DNA of 26,966 bases from a virus, in IMG/VR virus record IMGVR_UViG_3300025886_000127, positions 1 through 26,966 of that record; one strand, 5' to 3'. Numbering within the stretch: the first letter of the stretch is position 1; every line of letters starts with the position of its first letter. The position numbers and the translations under genes are program-made. The notes under the pieces are model-generated. The model made no database searches, was not told the origin of the DNA, and worked only from the letters and a program-made list of their open reading frames with translations. Shown in pieces: positions 1 through 6,278 of the stretch.

Positions 1-2
1 TT

Positions 3-275
3 ATTTTCTCGCATGCTGGGGATAGTAGTTTTGGTTTGGTTAATGATGTTAAGTTTATGTTTCGTTTGATGTCTACTATTAAAGAAATATTACAAAAGGA
101 ATTTTCTAGTAATATGCCTAATCTGTTAATTTACTCTCCTAATAAAAAAGGTAGTGAACAAATCGAGGATACTGGGCGACATAGGTTGTATACTGCGTTT
201 ATTAAAAAAGCATTCCCTGATGCCCGTGTATTCGTAGATGATCGTAGTGAAGAAATAATATTTAAATTAAAGTAG
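3..275 (+). CDS. Unidentified protein, C-terminal part (5' end outside window)
   Basis: The reading frame is open from the left edge to a TAG stop at 273-275. A TTG at 36 could be read as a start, but the frame continues upstream without a stop, so this is most likely the C-terminal 90 residues of a longer protein. The visible part is hydrophilic, probably alpha/beta, ends in a short strand (EEIIFKLK), and has no motif I recognise. Its Arg codons are mostly CGN, unlike the AGA-rich structural genes downstream. The stop is directly followed by the ATG of the lipoprotein gene at 276, so the two are probably co-transcribed. Function unknown. Confidence 0.6.
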   Translation: MFSHAGDSSFGLVNDVKFMFRLMSTIKEILQKEFSSNMPNLLIYSPNKKGSEQIEDTGRHRLYTAFIKKAFPDARVFVDDRSEEIIFKLK

Positions 276-566
276 ATGCGTATATCGGTTATTATAATGG
301 TTATATTGTGTATTACGTCGTGTAGTACCACATCAAACATGCAATGTGATGAGCTCTATGCTATAGATTATAACTGCGATATACCACAACGAAATTCATA
401 TGGTGTAGATAAGGATTATTATCCAAATGTTCAATCTATTTACTATTATCCTCGTTATACTCGCATTATTTACCCCACAACGCAACCTCTTCCCCATAGT
501 GAGCAAAAAACCGTAATATCTAAAAAGCGGCCTTCGATCGTAAGAACAACTCGTGGTAGCGAGTAA
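276..566 (+). CDS. Small putative lipoprotein
   Basis: This 96-aa protein begins with a positively charged residue, a hydrophobic stretch (residues 3-13) and a lipobox-like ITSC ending at Cys16, so it should be exported and lipid-modified. The mature part is about 80 residues, rich in Tyr and Pro (YYYPRYTRIIYP), with a basic tail. It lacks the acidic surface-export signal found after the Cys in many Bacteroidota surface lipoproteins, which suggests a periplasm-facing location. Small Pro-rich phage lipoproteins include outer-membrane spanins (Rz1-type), but no inner-membrane partner is visible, so that role is only a possibility. It starts on the base after the upstream stop. The signal peptide is seen; the function is not known. 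Confidence 0.6.
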   Translation: MRISVIIMVILCITSCSTTSNMQCDELYAIDYNCDIPQRNSYGVDKDYYPNVQSIYYYPRYTRIIYPTTQPLPHSEQKTVISKKRPSIVRTTRGSE

Positions 567-617
567 AGTATATACGTAGATAAAGAAACAGGGGAGGTAT
601 TGAGTTAGGTTTTTTGG

Positions 618-629
618 ATATTTATTAAT
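618..629 (+). promoter_or_regulatory. ATATTTATTAAT motif before the fibre module
   Basis: The motif directly abuts the ATG at 630, the first gene of the fibre module. It shares its ATATTTAT core with the motifs at 5812, 8252, 10703, 20740 and 20754. It could be a late-type promoter element or an A/T-rich translation leader. Because it touches the start codon, a T4-style start site about 6 nt downstream would fall inside the gene, so confidence is low. Confidence 0.25.
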
Positions 630-1034
630 ATGCCAACATCCTATACAAGATTACAATTAAGAAGTTTTCAAACCTCATCTGGGGATTTTCTTGGTTCTAC
701 TGCTTATACTTTTACTTTAGAAAATAATAATAATTCTACAGCTTACTTTGCTATAGAAGGAAATGAGTACTGGGGTGGTACCCGTTTTGTGTATAAGGAT
801 GTATTTCATTCGGCATCTTTTTCTTCTTTAACTAATTGTACAGTAGTTAGTGGTTCTACGAATGCTGCTTTTATAATTAATAAGAATGCTACTGCTACAT
901 TTACTTTTACTCCTACTGCTTTAATTGCTAAGGAACAGGTAAAATTTTCTGCACCTAATACTATTGTTTATAGTGTAGCAGACTTAACTGCTTCAGGTTC
1001 TTTATTGGGAGTAGATTTAGCAATTACCCCCTAA
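630..1034 (+). CDS. Putative tail-fibre/adhesin-module protein
   Basis: A 134-aa protein rich in Ser, Thr, Ala and aromatic residues, with alternating polar and hydrophobic stretches typical of a beta-sandwich. It has no signal peptide, membrane helix or coiled coil. I do not recognise a family. It opens a four-gene block (630-2810) that includes a clear fibre-like protein, and such composition and position suggest a virion surface component. Start chosen at the first ATG, which follows an A/T-rich leader and has no Shine-Dalgarno sequence. Arg codons are AGA/CGT mixed. Function is inferred from context only. Confidence 0.5.
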   Translation: MPTSYTRLQLRSFQTSSGDFLGSTAYTFTLENNNNSTAYFAIEGNEYWGGTRFVYKDVFHSASFSSLTNCTVVSGSTNAAFIINKNATATFTFTPTALIAKEQVKFSAPNTIVYSVADLTASGSLLGVDLAITP

Positions 1035-1063
1035 TTTCTTACAAAACCCCCATATGTATTAAT

Positions 1064-1357
1064 ATGATACCAGGAGTAAACGACCCAGGACCTTGGCAAT
1101 GGTACGTAAAGCGACCAGATAATAGAGGTTTATCTTTAATGGAAGTAAAACGAAAGTATATGCATGAGCAACTTTTGTTTGAAAATTACATAAGTACATT
1201 AAATACATTAAATACAGTAAGTACTGCTGCAGCAGGAGCTGCAGGTGGTCCTGCACCCGGAGGAGGTGGACCCGATATTACACCTGCAAAAGAAATTTTA
1301 ACTGAAAGTGGAGATGCCATTTTAGCAGAAAATGGTGATTTCTTAGTAACCGAATAA
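1064..1357 (+). CDS. Small Gly-rich virion-type protein
   Basis: A 97-aa protein in three parts. Residues 1-45 form a charged segment with a helix-prone stretch (LMEVKRKYMHEQLLFE). Residues 52-70 are an Ala/Gly/Pro linker (AAAGAAGG, GGGG). The end carries two copies of a short repeat (ILTESGD, then ILAENGDFLVTE) that I associate with small virion proteins of marine T4-like phages, from memory rather than a search. It lies between two fibre-module genes and is probably a virion or fibre-associated protein. The start follows a TATTAAT leader. Confidence 0.5.
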   Translation: MIPGVNDPGPWQWYVKRPDNRGLSLMEVKRKYMHEQLLFENYISTLNTLNTVSTAAAGAAGGPAPGGGGPDITPAKEILTESGDAILAENGDFLVTE

Positions 1358-1373
1358 AAAACAACATTAAAAA

Positions 1374-2510
1374 ATGGCAACTACAAAAATATCTGAATTA
1401 AACCCTCTAGCATCAGGAAGTACCTGTGCTGCTGCGGTGCTTCCTATTGTAAATGATGGGGTAACTGATAAAATTTCGATTAATAATTTAAGAGGAACCT
1501 TAAGAGGAGCTTCAAACCAAGGACCAGATAATGCAGCATTAAATGGAGGTATTAATAATGCTGCTTGTAGATTAGGAGATGGTGTTTTAGGAGGCCAAGC
1601 TAATACAGTAAATGCTAATTTTGCTGCCCGTACTTCTAATAGTAATACATACAATTATGATGGACCTGTTATAACTTCTCAAGGATCTTTATCTTCCATT
1701 ATTGGAGGATTAAAAAACGAGATATCTATAAACACGGCTAGTCTTTGTATGGCTTATGGTGGATACCCATTGTTACCTTCATTAATATTAAATAGTGTAG
1801 GCACATGTATTTCAGAATCAGCGAATAGTCCTTACCCTGGGTATTATCCTATTGTAGGAGGAAATATGATAATGGGGGCACATGGTACTAAAATTCTTGG
1901 TCCAACCGCAAATGGAAATTATAATATAGGTCTTAATAGTGTAATAGGGGGGTATTGCAATACTCTGGATTTTACAAATCAAGTAGCTGATCAAGCTTCT
2001 GCGAACTATGTAAATAGTATGATAAATTCTGTCAAATCAAATATTATTGGTATTTCAAGTGGAAGTTCAGCAGGGAGTTGGATGGCATATAATACTATAG
2101 TAGGAAGTTATGATTCAGATATAATAAATGGTCTTAATAATAGTGATGGATATTATAATTTAATAGGAAATAGCCGGCAAGCGATGATATTAGATTCGGG
2201 GGAGTCAACTATTCTGGGAACTGATTTAAATTCGTGCATCGAGAATTCATCTCATGCCACAATCATAGGTGCCCGAGGTGGTATCATTTCATCATCCAAT
2301 TACTCAGCAGTAATAGGAGGTACGAATGGTTGTGTATCAAATGTTAGTAAAGCTGTTGTACTTGGAGGAGAAAATATTACAGCATGTGTTGCAAATGCTG
2401 TACACTTACAACAGTTAGTATTTAAAACAGGAGTTGGTGGAATTCCCACATCTAATCCAGGTGTAACAGGTCAAGTTTGGAATGATGCCGGAACTTTAAA
2501 AATTTCCTAA
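1374..2510 (+). CDS. Tail-fibre/adhesin with YadA-head-like beta-roll repeats
   Basis: A 378-aa protein. Its N-terminus (MATTKISELNPLASGS, then LPIVNDGVTDKISINNL) matches the usual opening of phage fibre proteins that attach to the tail. From about residue 60 to 350 it carries degenerate repeats of 14-30 residues with a small-residue turn: SIIGGLKN, SVIGGYCN, NTIVGSYD, NLIGNS, TILGTDLN, TIIGARGG, AVIGGTNG, VVLGGEN. This resembles the left-handed beta-roll of trimeric adhesin heads (YadA/Hia type). The C-terminus (GQVWNDAGTLKIS) is typical of phage fibre ends. Eight Cys residues are unusual for such a protein, and most fall within repeats. Likely role is host-surface binding as a trimer. The repeat fold is an inference from pattern. 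Confidence 0.7.
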   Translation: MATTKISELNPLASGSTCAAAVLPIVNDGVTDKISINNLRGTLRGASNQGPDNAALNGGINNAACRLGDGVLGGQANTVNANFAARTSNSNTYNYDGPVITSQGSLSSIIGGLKNEISINTASLCMAYGGYPLLPSLILNSVGTCISESANSPYPGYYPIVGGNMIMGAHGTKILGPTANGNYNIGLNSVIGGYCNTLDFTNQVADQASANYVNSMINSVKSNIIGISSGSSAGSWMAYNTIVGSYDSDIINGLNNSDGYYNLIGNSRQAMILDSGESTILGTDLNSCIENSSHATIIGARGGIISSSNYSAVIGGTNGCVSNVSKAVVLGGENITACVANAVHLQQLVFKTGVGGIPTSNPGVTGQVWNDAGTLKIS

Positions 2511-2546
2511 AAATTAATAAAATATTAATAATTTAATAAATAAAAA

Positions 2547-2810
2547 ATGATAAAATTAAGATACCAAGGTGGGAATATAAAATTGGGGAGCAAAAGAGTA
2601 AACTCTTCTGAGGTTTCTGAGTGGGGGAATTTAAAAAATCATATCAATTCTTTAACTTCAGGGGGTGATCCTCTTATTTTTACACATATTTTAGAAGGAG
2701 AAAAAATAGTAGTTGCTAAAGGTAGTATGAGTAACAAACAAACTTTAGAATGGTCTAACTTAGATATTACTTTATGGAATGTTGTAAAAGCAGAAATTGA
2801 AGCTTTATAA
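2547..2810 (+). CDS. Small protein at end of fibre module
   Basis: An 87-aa soluble protein without recognised motifs, having mixed alpha/beta character, two WxNL-type segments (EWGNLKNH, EWSNLDIT) and a helical end. It follows the fibre gene after a 36-nt leader made only of A and T that holds three TTAATAA copies. Two similar halves around the EW-NL segments hint at an internal duplication. It may be a fibre accessory or chaperone, given its position just behind a fibre gene, but nothing in the sequence proves it. Its stop codon lies inside a 7-bp hairpin (2800-2816). Confidence 0.5.
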   Translation: MIKLRYQGGNIKLGSKRVNSSEVSEWGNLKNHINSLTSGGDPLIFTHILEGEKIVVAKGSMSNKQTLEWSNLDITLWNVVKAEIEAL

Positions 2811-2816
2811 AAGCTT
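2800..2816 (+). other. Inverted repeat over stop codon and promoter edge
   Basis: AAGCTTT, a 3-nt ATA loop, then AAAGCTT form a perfect 7-bp stem. It covers the stop of the 87-aa gene and the first bases of the TTG element at 2815. There is no U-run right after it, so it is a weak terminator at best; it could equally be an operator or chance. Confidence 0.3.
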
Positions 2817-2845
2817 GGAAATTTAAAAAGGTTTTATTATAATTA
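2815..2845 (+). promoter_or_regulatory. Host-type (Bacteroidota) promoter for glycosyltransferase/sulfotransferase
   Basis: TTG at 2815-2817, a 20-nt spacer, then TATAATTA at 2838-2845. This matches the Bacteroidota pattern TTG-N19/20-TAnnTTTG loosely at the second box. The ATG at 2851 is only 5 nt beyond it, the same geometry as at 26100-26136, which implies a leaderless or nearly leaderless transcript. Confidence 0.45.
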
Positions 2846-2850
2846 GTTAC

Positions 2851-3735
2851 ATGAAAAAAAAGTATTCAATTTTCCATATTGAGGGAGGTTTAGGTAAACA
2901 CATAATGGCTACAGCGGTAGCACAATGTATAAAAAATAATTACCCCGATAGGGAACTAATTATAGTTGCAGCTTACCCCGAAATTTTTTTAAATATAGAT
3001 TTTATAGATAAGGTGTATCGCATAGGCAATGCACCTTATTTTTATCAAGATTATATAGAAGGTAAAGATAGTCTTATTTTTAGAAATGAACCTTATTTTA
3101 CTACTGATTATATAAATCAAACATCTCATTTGATTGAAAGTTGGTGTAATCTTTTCCAACTTGAATATAAGGGAGAAGCTCCTCAATTAATTTTTAATAG
3201 ATCCCAAGAGTTAGAAGCTCTTAATTTTTGGAATAGAGATAAACCTATTATGGTTATCCAAACAAATGGGGGACCCCTAACACAAAATAATACTCATTCA
3301 TGGGTTAGAGATATACCTTATTTAATAGCTAATGAAATAACTCAATTATATAATAAAGATTATCATATTATACAAGTAACAAGAGATAATACCGCTATCC
3401 TTCCTGGGGTAGAGGTAGTAACTGAGGTTCCTTCAAGTATGATGTTTTTGTCTCTTTTAAAATTTTCTAAAAAAAGACTTCTTATAGATTCTAGCCTTCA
3501 ACATGCTTCTAAAGCTTTAAATTTAAAATCAACAGTTTTATGGGTAGGTAATTCTCCTGATACTTTAGGGTATGATCTTCATGACAATATAATAGCAAAT
3601 TTGCCTAGTAATATAAAGTTACCTGATTCTTATATGAGTAAGTATACTATTCACGGGGCACTTCATGAATGTCCCATAAAAGAAGAAGTTATTTTTGATA
3701 AAGAAAAAATTATTTCTTCTATAGAAAACCAATAA
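2851..3735 (+). CDS. GT9-like (heptosyltransferase-type) glycosyltransferase
   Basis: A 294-aa protein with GT-B features of the GT9 family, which moves sugars such as ADP-heptose onto lipopolysaccharide. The N-terminal Rossmann-like start has the glycine loop (EGGLGKHI, residues 11-18) after a first strand, then a helix and a second strand (LIIVAAYPE). The C-terminal half has the donor-site pattern LLIDSSLQHASKAL (210-223) followed by STVLWVGNSP and GYDLHDNI. At 294 aa it is slightly short for bacterial GT9 enzymes (about 320-350). No signal peptide or membrane segment, so cytoplasmic. It is followed 8 nt later by a sulfotransferase gene and preceded by its own host-type promoter. The acceptor may be a host envelope glycan or a virion protein; the donor sugar cannot be told. 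Confidence 0.7.
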   Translation: MKKKYSIFHIEGGLGKHIMATAVAQCIKNNYPDRELIIVAAYPEIFLNIDFIDKVYRIGNAPYFYQDYIEGKDSLIFRNEPYFTTDYINQTSHLIESWCNLFQLEYKGEAPQLIFNRSQELEALNFWNRDKPIMVIQTNGGPLTQNNTHSWVRDIPYLIANEITQLYNKDYHIIQVTRDNTAILPGVEVVTEVPSSMMFLSLLKFSKKRLLIDSSLQHASKALNLKSTVLWVGNSPDTLGYDLHDNIIANLPSNIKLPDSYMSKYTIHGALHECPIKEEVIFDKEKIISSIENQ

Positions 3736-3743
3736 ATTTTATC

Positions 3744-4559
3744 ATGAAAAAAATATTTTTTCAATCCTCTTTACCAAGAGCAGGATCAACCCTCCTCCAA
3801 AATGTTATGGGTCAAAACCCTAAATTTTACGTAACTCCCACATCAGGAGTACTTGAGTTAGTATATGGGGCTCGTAATCACTACACATCTTGTGATGAGT
3901 TTAAAGCCCAAGATGGGGAATTAATGAAAAAAGGGTTTCAAAATTTTTGCGCACAAGGTATAAATGGGTATTTTGATGCTATAACTGATAGACCTTATGT
4001 TTTAGATAAAAGTAGAGGGTGGGGTTATTATTATAATTTTTTAGATTTTATTTACCCTAATCCTAAAATAATATGTATGGTAAGGGATTTAAGGGATATT
4101 TTTGCTTCTATGGAAAAAATCTTTAGGAAAAATCCTGATATAGCTTCTGGTATGGAAGATAATTCAAACCTTAAAGGGATAACTACAGAAGAAAGAATAG
4201 ATATATGGTCATCGGCACCTCCTATAGGATTATCCTTAGAACGTTTATATCAAACTCTAAGTGAAAAAAATGATAAATACATACATTTTGTAAAATATGA
4301 AGATTTTACCCAACACCCCCAAAAAGAAATTAAAAAAATTTATAATTATTTAGAATTACCTTACTTTAAGCATGATTTTAATCATGTAAAACAAATTACC
4401 CAAGAAAACGATAGAATTCATGGAATATATGGGGATCACACTATCAAAAGTAAAATAAAATATGTTCCTAGTGATGCTCAAGAAGTTTTAGGTAAGGTAG
4501 CTTATAATTGGGTTAGAAATAACTACCAATGGTTCTATAATTATTTTGGATATGATTGA
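3744..4559 (+). CDS. PAPS-dependent sulfotransferase
   Basis: A 271-aa sulfotransferase, expected to move sulfate from PAPS to a hydroxyl on a sugar or other acceptor in the cytoplasm. The 5'-phosphosulfate loop is SLPRAGSTLL (residues 9-18). The 3'-phosphate-binding segment is MVRDLRDIFAS (111-121), with Arg113 and Ser121 in the expected places. VLDKSRGW (85-92) and the C-terminal KYEDFTQHP are also family features. Length is normal. The gene follows the glycosyltransferase by 8 nt and should share its promoter at 2815. Codon use (mostly AGA for Arg) matches the phage structural genes, so there is no sign of very recent transfer. The acceptor is unknown. Confidence 0.85.
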   Translation: MKKIFFQSSLPRAGSTLLQNVMGQNPKFYVTPTSGVLELVYGARNHYTSCDEFKAQDGELMKKGFQNFCAQGINGYFDAITDRPYVLDKSRGWGYYYNFLDFIYPNPKIICMVRDLRDIFASMEKIFRKNPDIASGMEDNSNLKGITTEERIDIWSSAPPIGLSLERLYQTLSEKNDKYIHFVKYEDFTQHPQKEIKKIYNYLELPYFKHDFNHVKQITQENDRIHGIYGDHTIKSKIKYVPSDAQEVLGKVAYNWVRNNYQWFYNYFGYD

Positions 4560-4565
4560 GAGGAC

Positions 4566-4587
4566 GTCATATTAAAGTCATATTAAA
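4566..4587 (+). repeat. Perfect 11-bp tandem repeat upstream of a promoter
   Basis: GTCATATTAAA occurs twice head to tail (4566-4576 and 4577-4587), two bases before the TTG element at 4590. One copy per helical turn right upstream of a promoter is the arrangement of an activator site or an UP-like element. No protein that binds it can be named. Confidence 0.6.
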
Positions 4588-4589
4588 AT

Positions 4590-4620
4590 TTGGCTCCACC
4601 GGAGATCGTTCGTATATTTA
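4590..4620 (+). promoter_or_regulatory. Host-type (Bacteroidota) promoter for the DUF932 gene
   Basis: TTG at 4590-4592, a 20-nt spacer (4593-4612), then TATATTTA at 4613-4620, close to TAnnTTTG. The spacer holds a short inverted repeat (CTCC-ACC-GGAG). Transcription would start near 4626-4628, giving a leader of about 40 nt before the ATG at 4670. This is the longest gene-free stretch in the window. Confidence 0.55.
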
Positions 4621-4669
4621 CGGGGTAAGGTTGCGAGCGAGTCAAGACCGATTATTTAAATTTTTAGTT

Positions 4670-5506
4670 ATGAGTGATTTAATGTTTTCAGCGACTGTAA
4701 AAGATGTTCAATTCTTGAACGACGAGCAGATTAAAGAGGTTTGCCCAGTTGCATTTTCTGAGAGTGCTAGTAGTGAAGTTTCAAAGCACTACACACACAT
4801 TCCAACCAATCAAGTAATTGATGATATGCGTAAGCTAGGTTGGGGGGTTATTGAAGCGAAACAAGTTGCTGCTCGTAAAACAGCAACAGCAGGTTTCCAA
4901 AAACACATGATGATTTTCCGCCACCCAGATTTGATGGTTGAAGGAAAAGATGGTGATAATGTTTGGCCTCAAATCATCATGACTAATTCCCATGATGGTA
5001 AAAATTCATTTACGTTCCAAGCCGGAATGTATCGATTTGTTTGTTCAAATGGATTGGTGATTGCCGATGAAGAATTCGGTTCAATGAAAATCCGTCACAT
5101 GGGTTATGATTTTAATACTTTGCGTGAAACTATTGGTGAGATGGTTGATAAATTGCCTCTTACAGTTGATAGTATGAATAAATTTAAAGCCACTACACTT
5201 GATAAAAATCAAAAGTATGATTTGGCTCGTAAAGCACTTGAGACACGATTTAAAGTTCAAGAAAACCAGAAGGTTGACCAGCTTTATAAGATTGATCTTG
5301 ATGAGTTTCTTACCCCAGTGCGTAAGGAAGATGCAGGAGATGATTTGTGGAGTGTATTTAACCTCGTACAAGAGCGTGTAGTTACAGGAGATTTTGATTA
5401 CGTTTCCGGTGCTAAAATGCGTAAAGCTCGTGAGATTAAGAACTTTAAGCAGGATTTGAAAGTAAACCAAGAGCTCTTTGAGGTAGCAAAAGAATTTGCA
5501 GCATAA
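4670..5506 (+). CDS. DUF932 family protein
   Basis: A 278-aa protein from the ATG at 4670. The frame can be read from 4556, but those 38 residues cover the promoter and tandem repeat, so the internal ATG behind an A/T-rich leader is the better start. Family features include HYTHIPTNQVIDDM, the basic KHMMIFRHPD, and the signature TFQAGMYRFVCSNGLVIADE (about residues 115-134). DUF932 proteins are common in phages and plasmids; their role is not established. The gene is a stand-alone unit with its own promoter and the terminator at 5529. All 12 Arg codons I counted are CGN, whereas flanking phage genes mostly use AGA, pointing to high early expression or separate origin. Confidence 0.75.
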   Translation: MSDLMFSATVKDVQFLNDEQIKEVCPVAFSESASSEVSKHYTHIPTNQVIDDMRKLGWGVIEAKQVAARKTATAGFQKHMMIFRHPDLMVEGKDGDNVWPQIIMTNSHDGKNSFTFQAGMYRFVCSNGLVIADEEFGSMKIRHMGYDFNTLRETIGEMVDKLPLTVDSMNKFKATTLDKNQKYDLARKALETRFKVQENQKVDQLYKIDLDEFLTPVRKEDAGDDLWSVFNLVQERVVTGDFDYVSGAKMRKAREIKNFKQDLKVNQELFEVAKEFAA

Positions 5507-5528
5507 GAGCAATGCCATGTTGATTGGA

Positions 5529-5558
5529 GGGGGAGGATGTTAACCTCCCCCTACTTTT
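5529..5558 (+). terminator. Rho-independent terminator after the DUF932 gene
   Basis: GGGGGAGG (5529-5536) pairs perfectly with CCTCCCCC (5544-5551) around a 7-nt loop, followed after TAC by TTTTAATTTAATTTT. It is by far the most G/C-rich hairpin between genes here and isolates the DUF932 unit from the next genes. Confidence 0.85.
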
Positions 5559-5574
5559 AATTTAATTTTACTAA

Positions 5575-5763
5575 ATGTCTAAAAATACAAATCCATATAC
5601 AATGAAAACAGAAGATGTAGTTCAAATGGTTCTATCTAAAGCTGATGATTATGAGCTAAGAAATGAAGTAAGAGCGGAGGCAATGGCTATTTTAAAAGAA
5701 AATCCTAACATAGATACTGGGTCCGCATATTTAATGGCTGCTATAGAATGGGATGTCGCATGA
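5575..5763 (+). CDS. Small acidic helical protein
   Basis: A 62-aa protein, acidic and mostly helical (TEDVVQMVLSKADDYELRNEVRAEAM, shown here by its key residues V-V-M-V-L and E-L-R), ending in SAYLMAAIEWDVA. No signal peptide or membrane helix. I do not recognise a family. Its short length and helical end loosely recall phage transcription cofactors, but it lacks the hydrophobic C-terminal clamp-binding motif of T4 gp33, so I do not assign it. It lies just downstream of the terminator at 5529 and overlaps a tiny 26-codon frame by 4 nt. Confidence 0.5.
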   Translation: MSKNTNPYTMKTEDVVQMVLSKADDYELRNEVRAEAMAILKENPNIDTGSAYLMAAIEWDVA

Positions 5764-5840
5764 AAAATTATTGGGTTTATAACACTACTATAGGAGATCT
5801 TGAGATCGACTATATTTATAACCGTAATGGACATAAATAA
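5760..5840 (+). CDS. Possible 26-aa micro-ORF bridging two genes
   Basis: An ATG overlaps the upstream stop (ATGA) and the frame runs 26 codons (starting MKNYWVYNTTIGDLEIDY) to a TAA that lies 14 nt inside the gene starting at 5827. Overlaps at both ends match the tight packing of neighbouring genes, and could couple translation from 5575 to 5827. The peptide is short and has no known features, so it may be chance. Confidence 0.25.
   Translation: MKNYWVYNTTIGDLEIDYIYNRNGHK
5812..5824 (+). promoter_or_regulatory. ATATTTATAACCG motif (late-promoter-like)
   Basis: It carries TATAACCG, similar to the T4 late element TATAAATA, two bases before the ATG at 5827, and shares the ATATTTATAA core with 8252, 10703, 20740 and 20754. 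There is no TTG at 19-20 nt upstream, so it does not fit the host-type promoter. It may instead be a translation leader. Confidence 0.3.
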
Positions 5841-6255
5841 AATATTTGGTGCTTTTGATTCTGAAAAGGATGATAATGGATTTCCTATTCCTAAGTTTAT
5901 AAAGGATATAGAAGAAAATCACCCTAAATATTATTTAGGTATGTTTAAAAAATTAATAAACAACCACCTTAGCTACCAAAAAGGATTAATCCAAATATTC
6001 CAGTCAGCTGATCCTAAATTAGATATGGAAGATATTAAAGCTGCTGGGGAGAATATGTTATATAATAAAGCTTGGGAGTATATTAAAAATTATGACTTAG
6101 AGGATGAATATTCTCAAAAAGCTTTATCAAAAGGAAAATCAGTTGAATTAGAACATGCGTTTGTATCTGCTATAGTTTACTTTGAAAATCAGGAAGAATA
6201 TGAAAAGTGTGCTTTTCTTAAAAAATTCCTTGATTTTTTAGATTCCATTTCGTAA
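5827..6255 (+). CDS. Helical protein with UVR-like C-terminal hairpin
   Basis: A 142-aa soluble helical protein. A TTG at 5800 is in frame, but the ATG at 5827 follows the ATATTTATAA motif and is the better start. Residues 90-142 contain SAIVYFENQEEYEKCAFLKKFLDFL, which resembles the UVR helical hairpin pattern (hydrophobic-acidic-YE-A-LK) of UvrB and ClpC-type proteins; this is a pattern similarity, not a firm domain call. The N-terminal half (KIFGAFDSEKDDNGFPIPKFI) is likely extended. It begins the run of small genes before the HD-domain gene. Function unknown. Confidence 0.55.
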   Translation: MDINKIFGAFDSEKDDNGFPIPKFIKDIEENHPKYYLGMFKKLINNHLSYQKGLIQIFQSADPKLDMEDIKAAGENMLYNKAWEYIKNYDLEDEYSQKALSKGKSVELEHAFVSAIVYFENQEEYEKCAFLKKFLDFLDSIS

Positions 6256-6260
6256 CTTAA
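6230..6260 (+). promoter_or_regulatory. Weak host-type promoter candidate
   Basis: TTG at 6230-6232, a 20-nt spacer ending in TTCG as at 4590, then TAACTTAA at 6253-6260. The second box is a poorer match than the others. It would serve the 64-aa, HD, membrane and gp55 genes beginning at 6279. Confidence 0.25.
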
Positions 6261-6278
6261 AATTAAATTTATATAAAA

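Noticed and set aside
2511-2546. A/T-only 36-nt leader with three TTAATAA copies as a possible origin or binding site
   Set aside because: A/T-only leaders are usual before genes here, and the copies are unevenly spaced (11 and 8 nt).
4556-4669. Upstream extension of the DUF932 frame from a TTG at 4556
   Set aside because: It would code over the tandem repeat and promoter, overlaps the sulfotransferase stop, and the added residues look random; the ATG at 4670 has an A/T-rich leader.
4560-4669. Possible small RNA or tRNA in the longest gene-free gap
   Set aside because: No cloverleaf or conserved T-arm sequence; the stretch is better explained by repeat, promoter and leader.
5081-5518. Reverse-strand frame of 145 codons inside the DUF932 gene
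   Set aside because: It is antisense to a well-supported gene, has a low-complexity Leu/Ile/Phe-rich product, and all genes in the window run on the + strand.
5800-5826. TTG start at 5800 for the 142-aa gene
   Set aside because: The ATG at 5827 directly follows the ATATTTATAA motif, and the extra nine residues lie in the micro-ORF region.
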